A DNA stretch of 6,554 bases from Aquabacterium sp. (GTDB taxonomy: Bacteria > Pseudomonadota > Gammaproteobacteria > Burkholderiales > Burkholderiaceae_C), in contig JAURXG010000219.1 in assembly GCA_030654555.1 (NCBI GenBank), positions 1-6,554 on the forward strand, written 5' to 3'. This document shows positions 1-5,891 of the stretch, piece after piece. The position numbers and the translations under genes were made by a program. The notes under the pieces were generated by a model. The model saw nothing but the letters and a program-made list of their open reading frames with translations. It was not told the DNA's origin and searched no databases. The stretch's first letter is position 1, and each line of letters opens with the position of its first letter.

Positions 1-1
1 G

Positions 2-214
2 GCCACCGGCTTTGCCGGTGCCGCCCAGTTCACGGTCGACGCACCCTGCCGGGCCGCACTCGACGCGATGGGCAGCCTGGCCGAGCAGGCCCGCACGCTG
101 CAGTCGGCGGCCCAGCGCGCCGGCGTGGCGGGTGCCGACCAGGCCGCGCCGGGCCTGCTGGACACCACCGCGCAGCGCGCGCCGGGCGGCGTGATCCACT
201 GCCCGGCGCCCTGA
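2..214 (+). CDS. 3' end of an unrecognised protein (partial, start outside the window)
   Basis: An open frame enters from the left edge at base 2 and runs 70 codons to a TGA at 212-214. I chose this frame because third codon positions are almost all C or G and the composition is a plausible Ala/Gly-rich protein. The overlapping frames give Arg/Pro/Ser-rich shadows. The visible tail has a short stretch resembling an amphipathic helix (residues about 16-40, with Leu, Ala and Gln alternating) and ends in Cys-Pro-Ala-Pro. I do not recognise a family and assign no function. It is convergent with the chemoreceptor gene, with only 15 bases between the two stop codons, so the two are not co-transcribed. 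No signal peptide or membrane segment is visible in this part. Confidence 0.6.
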   Translation, partial: ATGFAGAAQFTVDAPCRAALDAMGSLAEQARTLQSAAQRAGVAGADQAAPGLLDTTAQRAPGGVIHCPAP

Positions 215-229
215 GGCCCGGCGCCACGC

Positions 230-1849
230 TCAGCCCGCCGGCTGCAGCCGCCGCTCGGCATCGAGCTTGAAGCTGCGCACCGCGCTGCTCAGGCGCAGGG
301 CCTGCGACTTCAGCGATTCGGCCGCCGCGGCCGATTGCTCCACCAGCGCAGCGTTCTGCTGCGTCATCTGGTCGAGCTCACCCACGCTGTGGTTGACCTG
401 GCCGATGCCGCTGCCCTGCTCGGCGCTGGCCTGGGTGATGTCGTGGATCTGCGCATTCACCTCGCGCACCGAGGCCACGATGCGCTGCATCGCCGCGCCG
501 GCCTCGTTGACCAGGGCCGCACCCGCGTCGGTGCGCTCGACCGAGGCCTGGATCAGCCCCTTGATCTCGCGCGCTGCGGTGGCCGATCGCTGCGCCAGCA
601 TGCGCACCTCGGCAGCCACCACCGCGAAGCCCCGGCCCTGCTCGCCGGCACGGGCGGCCTCCACCGCCGCGTTCAGCGCCAGGATGTTGGTCTGGAAGGC
701 GATGCCGTCGATCACGCCGGTGATGTCGGCGATGCGGTGCGACGCGCTGCTGATGTCGGCCATCGTGTGCACCGCGCGGCCGACGATGTCGCCGCCCTCG
801 GTGGCCACCTCGGCCGCGCTGGCCGCGCTCAGCCCGGCGCGGTGGGCCGCCTCGGTGTTGCCCTGCACCGACGACGTCACCTGCCCCAGCGACTGCGCCG
901 CCTGCTGCAGGTTGGCCGCCGTGCGCTCGGTGCGGCCGCTCAGGTCGTGGTTGGCCGCGGCGATCTCCTGGCTGGCAAACGACAGGCTGGCGGCCGCGTC
1001 GTGCACCTCGCCCATGGTGGTGTTGAGCTGGTCGCTCATGCGCTTCATCTCGCCGATCAGGTCGCCGATCTCGTCGCTGCCCACCAGCAGGATCTCGCGG
1101 CTGACGTCGCCGTCGGCGATGGCACGCGCCACCCTCGCCGCCTTGGCCAGGCCGCGCATGATGGACGCATACACCAGGTGCAGCGCCAGCAGCGTGGCCG
1201 CCAGCGCGGCGCAGATCAGCCCGGCCACGTGGCGCACCTGCACCATGAAGGCGCTGCGCAGGTCGTCCATGTAGAGCCCGCTGCCGATCACCCAGCCCCA
1301 GGGCTCGAAGCCGGCCACGTAGGACAGCTTCTCCACCGGCGCGTCCTCACCCGGCTTGGGCCAGCGGTAGGCCACGTAGCCGGCGCGCTGGCTGCGCACC
1401 GTCTCGACGAAACGCAGGAACAGCGGCGTGCCATCCGGATCGCGCATGCCGCCCACGTCCTGCCCGTTCAGCGCCGGCTTGATCGGGTGCATCACCATGC
1501 GCGGGCTCATGTCGTTGATCCAGTAGTACTCGTTGCCGCCGTAGCGCGCCCCCTGCAGGGCCTGCAGCGCCAGCGCCTGGGCCTGGGCGGTGCTCACCAC
1601 CCGGGCCGTCTCCAGGCCATGCGCCCAGCGCAGCACCGACGCAGCGGTCTCCACGTTCTGGCGCAGGCCGATCTTGCGGCCCTCGATCTCGTTGAGGTAG
1701 TTCTGCCAGGTGAGCCAGCCACCCAGGCCCACCATCACCAGCGCGCTGATGGCGGCCAACGCGCCCAGCTTCAGGCGGATCGAGACATGGTTGAGCACCC
1801 GGTGCACCGGGCTGCGGCGCTCGACGCCGCCAAGAACGACAAGGGACAT
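230..1849 (-). CDS. Methyl-accepting chemotaxis protein with periplasmic Cache sensor
   Basis: This is a transmembrane chemoreceptor that controls CheA activity through CheW at the inner membrane. Counted from the ATG at 1849 (539 residues), it has a first membrane helix at about 28-47 and a periplasmic single-Cache-type domain at about 50-200, containing YYWINDM, MVMHPIKPALNGQDV and the downstream DPDG. A second membrane helix lies at about 208-228, followed by a HAMP linker to about 280 and then the signalling coiled coil. The conserved hairpin tip is at about 385-416 (FQTNILALNAAVEAARAG, then EQGRGFAVVAAEVR). The protein ends AERRLQPAG, with no WxxF pentapeptide for CheR/CheB tethering. 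The ligand is unknown; relatives of this sensor bind small organic acids, but that is not shown here. Start choice: ATG 1849 has a weak GGA 7 bases upstream. An in-frame GTG at 1894 would add 15 residues and has no good ribosome site. A sigma-28-like promoter lies upstream at 1922-1949. Confidence 0.93.
   Translation of the reverse strand: MSLVVLGGVERRSPVHRVLNHVSIRLKLGALAAISALVMVGLGGWLTWQNYLNEIEGRKIGLRQNVETAASVLRWAHGLETARVVSTAQAQALALQALQGARYGGNEYYWINDMSPRMVMHPIKPALNGQDVGGMRDPDGTPLFLRFVETVRSQRAGYVAYRWPKPGEDAPVEKLSYVAGFEPWGWVIGSGLYMDDLRSAFMVQVRHVAGLICAALAATLLALHLVYASIMRGLAKAARVARAIADGDVSREILLVGSDEIGDLIGEMKRMSDQLNTTMGEVHDAAASLSFASQEIAAANHDLSGRTERTAANLQQAAQSLGQVTSSVQGNTEAAHRAGLSAASAAEVATEGGDIVGRAVHTMADISSASHRIADITGVIDGIAFQTNILALNAAVEAARAGEQGRGFAVVAAEVRMLAQRSATAAREIKGLIQASVERTDAGAALVNEAGAAMQRIVASVREVNAQIHDITQASAEQGSGIGQVNHSVGELDQMTQQNAALVEQSAAAAESLKSQALRLSSAVRSFKLDAERRLQPAG
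624..697. repeat. Copy 1 of a conserved receptor-tip repeat
   Basis: These 74 bases match 6481-6554 in the same orientation with 4 differences. The last 35 bases (663-697) are identical. It encodes the highly conserved chemoreceptor tip, so the similarity reflects gene family conservation rather than a mobile repeat. Confidence 0.85.
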
Positions 1850-1921
1850 GGACGATTCCGTGAGAACGGACCCGCTCCCATGCCACCCCGGCACGGTACA
1901 GCAGCGAGCCCCACCCGCTGC

Positions 1922-1949
1922 TTATCGTCAAGACCTCCCTACAGCTTGA
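1922..1949 (-). promoter_or_regulatory. Candidate sigma-28 (FliA) promoter of the Cache chemoreceptor gene
   Basis: On the minus strand this reads TCAA, a 16-base spacer, then GACGATAA. The enterobacterial FliA consensus is TAAA-N15-GCCGATAA, so the -10 box matches 7 of 8 positions and the -35 box 3 of 4, with a spacer one base longer. It lies in the 77-122 bp gap between the paaG stop and the receptor start, facing the receptor. Transcription would begin near 1915, leaving a leader of about 20 nt to GTG 1894 or about 65 nt to ATG 1849. The same layout recurs upstream of cheZ at 4353-4380. The match is seen directly; FliA control is inferred. Confidence 0.55.
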
Positions 1950-1971
1950 GGGGCGTCGTCGACCCTGCGTC

Positions 1972-2763
1972 TCAGCGGTCCTTGAACACCGGCGCGCGCT
2001 TCTGCAGGAAGGCCGCCACGCCTTCGGCGAAGTCGGCGCCGCGGCTCATCTCGCCCTGCACCCGGGCCTCCTGGCTCAGCGCGCCGGCGAAGTCCATCAC
2101 CACCGCCTCGTCGAGCAGACGCCGCGTGGCCGCCAGCGCCCGCGCCGGCATGCCGGCCAGCCTGTCGGCCAGCGCCGTCGTGCTGTCGCGTAGCGCGGCA
2201 TCGTCCACGCAGCGCCAGATCATGCCCATCGCGGCGGCCTCTTCGGCCGGCAGCTTGTCGCCGGTCATCGCCAGGCCGATGGCGCGTGCGCGGCCCACCA
2301 GGCGTGGCAGCAGCCAGGTGCCGCCACCGTCGGGCACCAGGCCGATCTTGGAGAAGGCCTGGATGAAGCTGGCCGACTTCGCCGCGATCACCAGGTCGCA
2401 GCCCAGCGCGATGTTGGCGCCGGCACCGGCGGCCACGCCGTTGACCATCGCGATCACCGGCACTGGCATGCTGCGGATGCGCAGCGCCAGCGGCTTGTAG
2501 TGGCGCTCGACCACGCCCTCGACGTCGGCCGGCGTGCCATCCTGGCCCATGCCCTCGTCGTTGAGGTCCTGGCCGGCGCAGAAGCCCCGGCCGGCGCCGG
2601 TCAACACCACGCAGCGCACCGCGTCGTCGGCAGCCGCCGCATCCAGCGCGGCCAGCAACTCGCGGTGCATCGCGGCGGTGAAGCTGTTCAGCGCCGCAGG
2701 GCGGTTCAGGGTGAGGGTGCGCACGGCGCCTTGGGTGCTGACCAGCACCAGCGGATCGGACAT
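1972..2763 (-). CDS. paaG: Enoyl-CoA hydratase/isomerase family protein, PaaG-like (1,2-epoxyphenylacetyl-CoA isomerase)
   Basis: This is a 263-residue crotonase-fold enzyme, the usual length for the family and cytosolic. In phenylacetate degradation PaaG isomerises ring-1,2-epoxyphenylacetyl-CoA to the oxepin form. Oxyanion-hole regions are visible at residues 60-67 (GFCAGQDL) and about 109-117 (the NGVAAGAGA stretch). The segment at 138-165 (SKIGLVPDGGGTWLLPRLVG, then the RARAIGLA stretch) is typical of PaaG. Asp145 occupies the position of the single acidic catalyst of PaaG-type isomerases, and the second Glu of true hydratases is not evident (Cys122-Asp123 region). Start: ATG 2763 has AGGAG at 2773-2777, 9 bases upstream; a TTG six codons earlier is less likely. 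It is divergent from serB, and no other paa genes are in the window, so it may instead serve general acyl-CoA isomerisation. The family call is very secure and the exact substrate less so. Confidence 0.85.
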   Translation of the reverse strand: MSDPLVLVSTQGAVRTLTLNRPAALNSFTAAMHRELLAALDAAAADDAVRCVVLTGAGRGFCAGQDLNDEGMGQDGTPADVEGVVERHYKPLALRIRSMPVPVIAMVNGVAAGAGANIALGCDLVIAAKSASFIQAFSKIGLVPDGGGTWLLPRLVGRARAIGLAMTGDKLPAEEAAAMGMIWRCVDDAALRDSTTALADRLAGMPARALAATRRLLDEAVVMDFAGALSQEARVQGEMSRGADFAEGVAAFLQKRAPVFKDR

Positions 2764-2772
2764 GGTTGGAAG

Positions 2773-2777
2773 CTCCT
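2773..2777 (-). promoter_or_regulatory. Ribosome binding site of paaG-like gene
   Basis: AGGAG on the minus strand, 9 bases before the ATG at 2763. It decides the start in favour of that ATG over the upstream in-frame TTG at 2781, which would lie upstream of the site. Confidence 0.7.
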
Positions 2778-2783
2778 GCAAAC

Positions 2784-2800
2784 GCGGCCCCGCGGGCCGC
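2784..2800. repeat. Short perfect inverted repeat in the paaG/serB divergent region
   Basis: GCGGCCC, three bases (CGC), then GGGCCGC: a perfect 7-bp stem with a 3-base loop. It lies just upstream of the paaG ribosome site, in the 113-bp region between the divergent paaG and serB starts. It could be a leader hairpin in the paaG transcript or an operator. In DNA this GC-rich it may also be chance. Confidence 0.35.
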
Positions 2801-2876
2801 CCATGCCGCCATTCTGGCGCCGGCGCACCATCGACGGCCTCGGTGCCTGCCCCACGCAGGTAACATCCGCGCCGCC

Positions 2877-3590
2877 ATGACCGCCCAAGAATTTGCGCCC
2901 GGACTGTTCATCCGCGGCTTCACGCCCCCGCTGCCGCTGTCGAACTACAAGCTGGTGGCCTTCGACATGGACTCCACGCTGATCAACATCGAGTGCGTGG
3001 ACGAGATCGCCGCCATGGCCGGCCGCAAGGACGAGGTGGCCGCCATCACCGAGGCCGCGATGCGCGGCGAGATCACCGACTACAAGGACAGCCTGCGCCG
3101 CCGCGTGGCGCTGCTGGCCGGCGTGCCCGAGGCGGCGTTGCAGCAGGTCTACGACCAGCGGCTGCAGCTCAACCCCGGCGTCGAGGCCTTCGTGCAGGCC
3201 TGCCAGCGCGCGGGGCTCAAGACGCTGCTGGTCTCGGGCGGCTTCACCTTCTTCTCCGAGCGCATCCGCCACCGGCTGGGGCTGGACTTCGCGCGGGCCA
3301 ACAGTCTGGGCGTCTTCAACGGCCGGCTCACCGGCACGTTGTTCGACCGGCCCTGGGGCGACATCTGCGACGGTGCCGAGAAGCGCCGCGTGGTGCTCGA
3401 GGTCTGCGAGCTGATGGGCATCGCACCGGCCCAGGCCATCGCCGTGGGCGACGGTGCCAACGACCTGCCGATGATGAGCGTGGCCGGCCTGTCCATCGCC
3501 TACCACGGCAAGCCCGCGGTGCGCGAGCAGGCCATGATCTCGATCGAGTCGGGCGGCATGGACCGCGCGCTGGAACTGTTGTCGGGCTGA
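2877..3590 (+). CDS. serB: Phosphoserine phosphatase SerB
   Basis: A cytosolic HAD-superfamily phosphatase that hydrolyses O-phospho-L-serine to L-serine, the last step of the phosphorylated serine pathway. The 237-residue protein shows HAD motif I at 30-34 (DMDST, nucleophile Asp30 and acid/base Asp32), motif II at 119-122 (VSGG, Ser120), the motif III lysine in AEKRR (Lys169), and motif IV GDGANDLPMM at 191-200 (Mg-binding Asp192 and Asp196). The cap helices lie between motifs I and II. The regulatory ACT-like N-terminal domain of the 322-residue E. coli enzyme is absent, as is usual for short proteobacterial SerB proteins. The start is ATG 2877. The frame stays open further upstream, but those codons give an Arg/His/Ala-rich stretch unlike SerB. 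No good ribosome site precedes the ATG. The gene is divergent from paaG and convergent with cheZ, 43 bases apart. Confidence 0.96.
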   Translation: MTAQEFAPGLFIRGFTPPLPLSNYKLVAFDMDSTLINIECVDEIAAMAGRKDEVAAITEAAMRGEITDYKDSLRRRVALLAGVPEAALQQVYDQRLQLNPGVEAFVQACQRAGLKTLLVSGGFTFFSERIRHRLGLDFARANSLGVFNGRLTGTLFDRPWGDICDGAEKRRVVLEVCELMGIAPAQAIAVGDGANDLPMMSVAGLSIAYHGKPAVREQAMISIESGGMDRALELLSG

Positions 3591-3606
3591 ACGTGCCCGG
3601 CCATGC

Positions 3607-3626
3607 CCGGCCGTCGGGTGGGCCGG
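3607..3626. terminator. Weak GC-only hairpin between the serB and cheZ stops
   Basis: CCGGCC and GGCCGG form a perfect 6-bp stem around an 8-base loop, in the 43-bp gap between the convergent serB and cheZ stop codons. Position and symmetry would suit a bidirectional terminator, but no T-run follows on either strand, so intrinsic termination is doubtful. Confidence 0.25.
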
Positions 3627-3633
3627 CGGCCGC

Positions 3634-4239
3634 CTAGAAGCCCAGCGACGCCAGCAGGTCGTCCACGCCTTCCTGGTCCACCGCCTTGTCGGGCACCTGC
3701 GGGCCGACCAGCTTGCCGGTGTCCAGCGCGGCCACGGCCTTGCCCTCGCTCTGGGCCAGCAGCTGCTGCAGCTGCTGCTCGGCGTGGCTGATGATCAGCA
3801 CCACCTTCTTGATCACCTGGCCCGACAGATCCTGGAAGTCCTGCGCCATCATGATGTCGGTCAAGACGCCGGCCTGCGCACGCTTCACCTCGCCTTGATG
3901 GCGCAGCGCGGCGGCGGCCTCGGCCAGTGCCGCGCGCGCCTCGCCCACGCCCAGTTCGGCGTGCGTCGACAGGCCGTCCAGTCGCTCGGCCAGGCTGGCG
4001 GCCTCGGTGGCTGCCGAGTGGCACACCGGCTGAGCCGCGTCCACCATGTTCAACACCTTGTTGGCCGCGTCCTCGGTCATGCGGCCCACGTAGGCCAGGC
4101 GGTCGCGGGCGTCGGGCAGTTCGTCGACCAGCTGGTGCAGCGCGGCATCCCAACCCAGCTCGGACAAGGTGGTGCCGAGCTGGCGCACCAGCGCGTCGAG
4201 TTGGTCCAGCGCATCCGGGCCATCTGACAGGTTACTCAC
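3634..4239 (-). CDS. cheZ: Chemotaxis phosphatase CheZ
   Basis: CheZ dephosphorylates CheY-P and so resets the flagellar motor signal. It is a cytosolic dimer forming a long four-helix bundle. The 201-residue product (E. coli 214) has the family hallmark at about 132-145 (AQDFQDLSGQVIKK). Asp137 and Gln141 correspond to E. coli Asp143 and the catalytic Gln147, which inserts into the CheY active site. The C-terminus GVDDLLASLGF (191-201) is the CheY-binding helix, joined by a variable linker of about 25 residues. Start: a GTG at 4239 has GGAG 9 bases upstream. The in-frame ATG at 4254 would add five residues but has no ribosome site, so both remain possible. cheY is not adjacent, which is unusual for this gene. 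A sigma-28-like promoter at 4353-4380 points towards it. The gene is convergent with serB and divergent from trpB2. Confidence 0.94.
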   Translation of the reverse strand: MSNLSDGPDALDQLDALVRQLGTTLSELGWDAALHQLVDELPDARDRLAYVGRMTEDAANKVLNMVDAAQPVCHSAATEAASLAERLDGLSTHAELGVGEARAALAEAAAALRHQGEVKRAQAGVLTDIMMAQDFQDLSGQVIKKVVLIISHAEQQLQQLLAQSEGKAVAALDTGKLVGPQVPDKAVDQEGVDDLLASLGF

Positions 4240-4352
4240 GTTGGTGCACTCCATCGGGGCATGTTGTTCGGTGTCCGGTGCCAGGGCGCGTTGCAGGCGA
4301 CGCCGCCAGAGACCAGGCTGCAGGGCAACCCGCCCTTGGAGGCCCTGTCCCC

Positions 4353-4380
4353 GTATCGGCCACAACCCCGACCGGCTTGA
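4353..4380 (-). promoter_or_regulatory. Candidate sigma-28 (FliA) promoter of cheZ
   Basis: On the minus strand this reads TCAA, a 16-base spacer, then GCCGATAC. The -10 box matches the FliA consensus GCCGATAA at 7 of 8 positions, and the -35 box matches TAAA at 3 of 4, with a spacer one base longer than in enterobacteria. Transcription would start near 4346, giving a leader of about 90-105 nt before cheZ. The core TCAAGC and spacer length are identical to those of the candidate promoter at 1922-1949. FliA control is inferred from the match and from the gene it faces. Confidence 0.55.
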
Positions 4381-4490
4381 TCCGGCACCTGCGCATTGCG
4401 TCACGACGGTGATCCCGGCAGCGCCTGCGGGCAAGCCCGGCTGGCCCGCCTGGCACCGCCTGCCTACGATGAGGCACCCATCCACACCAC

Positions 4491-4496
4491 GAGGAG
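4491..4496 (+). promoter_or_regulatory. Ribosome binding site of trpB2
   Basis: GAGGAG, 8 bases before the ATG at 4505. It fixes this start against the longer open frame that runs upstream through the cheZ promoter region. Confidence 0.75.
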
Positions 4497-4504
4497 CAGC
4501 CCCC

Positions 4505-5872
4505 ATGAGCCAGAGCGCCACCCAGTACCACCTCGATGCCAGCCGCATGCCCAAGCACTGGTACAACATCGCCGCCGACCTGCCCTCGCCACCGCCGGCG
4601 GTGCTGCACCCGGGCACGATGCAGCCGATCGGCCCGGCCGACCTGGCGCCGCTGTTTCCGATGGAGCTCATCCTGCAGGAGGTGTCCACCGAGCGCGAGA
4701 TCCCGATCCCCGAGCCGGTGCGCGAGGTCTTCAAGCTGTGGCGTCCGGCGCCGCTGTTCCGCGCCCACCGGCTCGAGAAGGCGCTGGGCACGCCCGCCAA
4801 GATCTACTACAAGTACGAAGGCGTCTCGCCCGCCGGCAGCCACAAGCCCAACACCGCCGTGCCGCAGGCTTGGTACAACGCCCAGGCCGGGGTCAAGAAG
4901 CTCACCACCGAGACCGGCGCGGGGCAATGGGGCTCGTCGCTGGCCTTTGCCGGCAACCTGTTCGGGCTGGACGTCACCATCTTCCAGGTGCGCGTGAGCT
5001 ACGACCAGAAGCCCTACCGCCGCGCGCTGATGGAAACCTATGGCGCGCGCTGCGTGGCCAGCCCCTCCAACGAGACCCAGTACGGCCGCGCCGTGCTCGC
5101 CGACCGGCCCGACCACCCCGGCTCGCTGGGCATCGCCATCAGCGAGGCGGTGGAGATCGCCGCGCAGCACGACGACACCAAGTACGCGCTGGGCTCGGTG
5201 CTCAACCATGTGCTGCTGCACCAGACCATCATCGGCCAGGAGGCCATGCTGCAGCTGGAGATGGCCGGCGACGACCCGGATGTCATCGTCGGCTGCACCG
5301 GTGGCGGCAGCAACTTCGCCGGCATCGCCTTCCCGTTCATCGGCCAGCAGCTGCGCGGTGGCAAGAAGCGCCGCATCGTCGCGGTCGAGCCCGCGGCCTG
5401 CCCCAGCCTGACGCGCGGCAAGTACGCCTACGACTTCGGCGACACCGGCCACATGACGCCGCTGACCAAGATGCACACGCTGGGCAGCACCTTCACGCCG
5501 CCGGGCTTCCATGCCGGTGGGCTGCGTTACCACGGCATGGCGCCGATGGTCAGCCACCTGAAGGAGCTGGGCCTGCTCGAAGCCACCGCCTACCACCAGG
5601 TGGCGTGTTTCGAGGCCGGCGTGATGTTCGCCCGGGCCGAAGGCATCGTGCCGGCGCCCGAGGCCAACCATGCCGTCAAGGGCGCGATCGTCGAGGCGCT
5701 GCGCTGCAAGGCCGAGGGCCGCAGCGAGACCATCCTGTTCAACCTCTGCGGCCACGGCCACTTCGACATGGCCGCCTACAGCAACTACTTCGCCGGCAAG
5801 CTGACCGACCAGAGCTACAGCGAGGAAGAACTCGCGATGGCGCTGTCAGGCCTGCCGTCGGTGTCGGTGTGA
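4505..5872 (+). CDS. trpB2: TrpB2-type tryptophan synthase beta-like PLP enzyme
   Basis: A 455-residue fold-type II PLP enzyme of the TrpB2 (TrpB-related) subfamily, which is longer than TrpB1 (about 400) and works without a TrpA partner. The expected reaction is indole plus L-serine, or O-phospho-L-serine in at least one characterised archaeal TrpB2, giving L-tryptophan. Visible motifs are the PLP Schiff-base lysine Lys114 in SPAGSHKPNTA, the catalytic glutamate Glu136 in TETGAGQWG (133-143 region), the phosphate-binding loop GGGSN (266-270), and EGIVPAPEANHA (379-390). At about 413-421, NLCGHGHFD aligns with the TrpB stretch NLSGRGDKD, so Cys415 stands where TrpB1 has the serine that contacts the PLP pyridine nitrogen. 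The N-terminal extension of about 60-80 residues is typical of TrpB2. No trpA, trpC or trpF is in the window. It is divergent from cheZ and convergent with the next receptor gene. Function as main synthase, indole salvage enzyme or serine-using side enzyme is undecided. Confidence 0.92.
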   Translation: MSQSATQYHLDASRMPKHWYNIAADLPSPPPAVLHPGTMQPIGPADLAPLFPMELILQEVSTEREIPIPEPVREVFKLWRPAPLFRAHRLEKALGTPAKIYYKYEGVSPAGSHKPNTAVPQAWYNAQAGVKKLTTETGAGQWGSSLAFAGNLFGLDVTIFQVRVSYDQKPYRRALMETYGARCVASPSNETQYGRAVLADRPDHPGSLGIAISEAVEIAAQHDDTKYALGSVLNHVLLHQTIIGQEAMLQLEMAGDDPDVIVGCTGGGSNFAGIAFPFIGQQLRGGKKRRIVAVEPAACPSLTRGKYAYDFGDTGHMTPLTKMHTLGSTFTPPGFHAGGLRYHGMAPMVSHLKELGLLEATAYHQVACFEAGVMFARAEGIVPAPEANHAVKGAIVEALRCKAEGRSETILFNLCGHGHFDMAAYSNYFAGKLTDQSYSEEELAMALSGLPSVSV

Positions 5873-5891
5873 CGGCGCCACGCCGCCCGGC

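Larger units (their letters stand above)
4255..4504. other. Divergent intergenic region between cheZ and trpB2
   Basis: These 250 bases hold no convincing gene. On the minus strand they carry the candidate sigma-28 promoter at 4353-4380 and the cheZ leader. On the plus strand only the trpB2 ribosome site at 4491-4496 is clear. A TACGAT at 4465-4470 could be a trpB2 -10 box, but no -35 sequence stands at the right distance. Open frames crossing the region are extensions of cheZ and trpB2 with atypical composition. Confidence 0.6.

Noticed and set aside
12..194. A 60-codon plus-strand frame near the left edge
   Set aside because: It is Ser/Arg/Pro-rich and out of frame with the better-composed frame ending at 214.
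335..2500. A 721-codon plus-strand open frame across the receptor and paaG genes
   Set aside because: It is antisense to two well-supported genes. It is rich in His, Arg, Ala and Gln with no domain, the usual shadow frame of high-GC coding DNA.
2706..3506. A 266-codon minus-strand frame opposite serB
   Set aside because: It is a shadow of serB, which has complete HAD motifs. Its composition is atypical.
4255..4800. N-terminal extension of cheZ to 388 codons
   Set aside because: The extension runs antisense into trpB2, has no CheZ-like content and would cover the cheZ promoter. The CheZ family length is about 200-215 residues.
4232..5761. A 509-codon minus-strand open frame opposite trpB2
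   Set aside because: It is composed of Gly/Arg/His/Val-rich low-complexity sequence opposite a gene with intact PLP motifs. It is a shadow frame.
5873..5885. Hairpin CGGCG-CCA-CGCCG just after the trpB2 stop as a terminator
   Set aside because: The stem is only 5 bp with a 3-base loop and no T-run. Such palindromes are expected by chance at this GC content.
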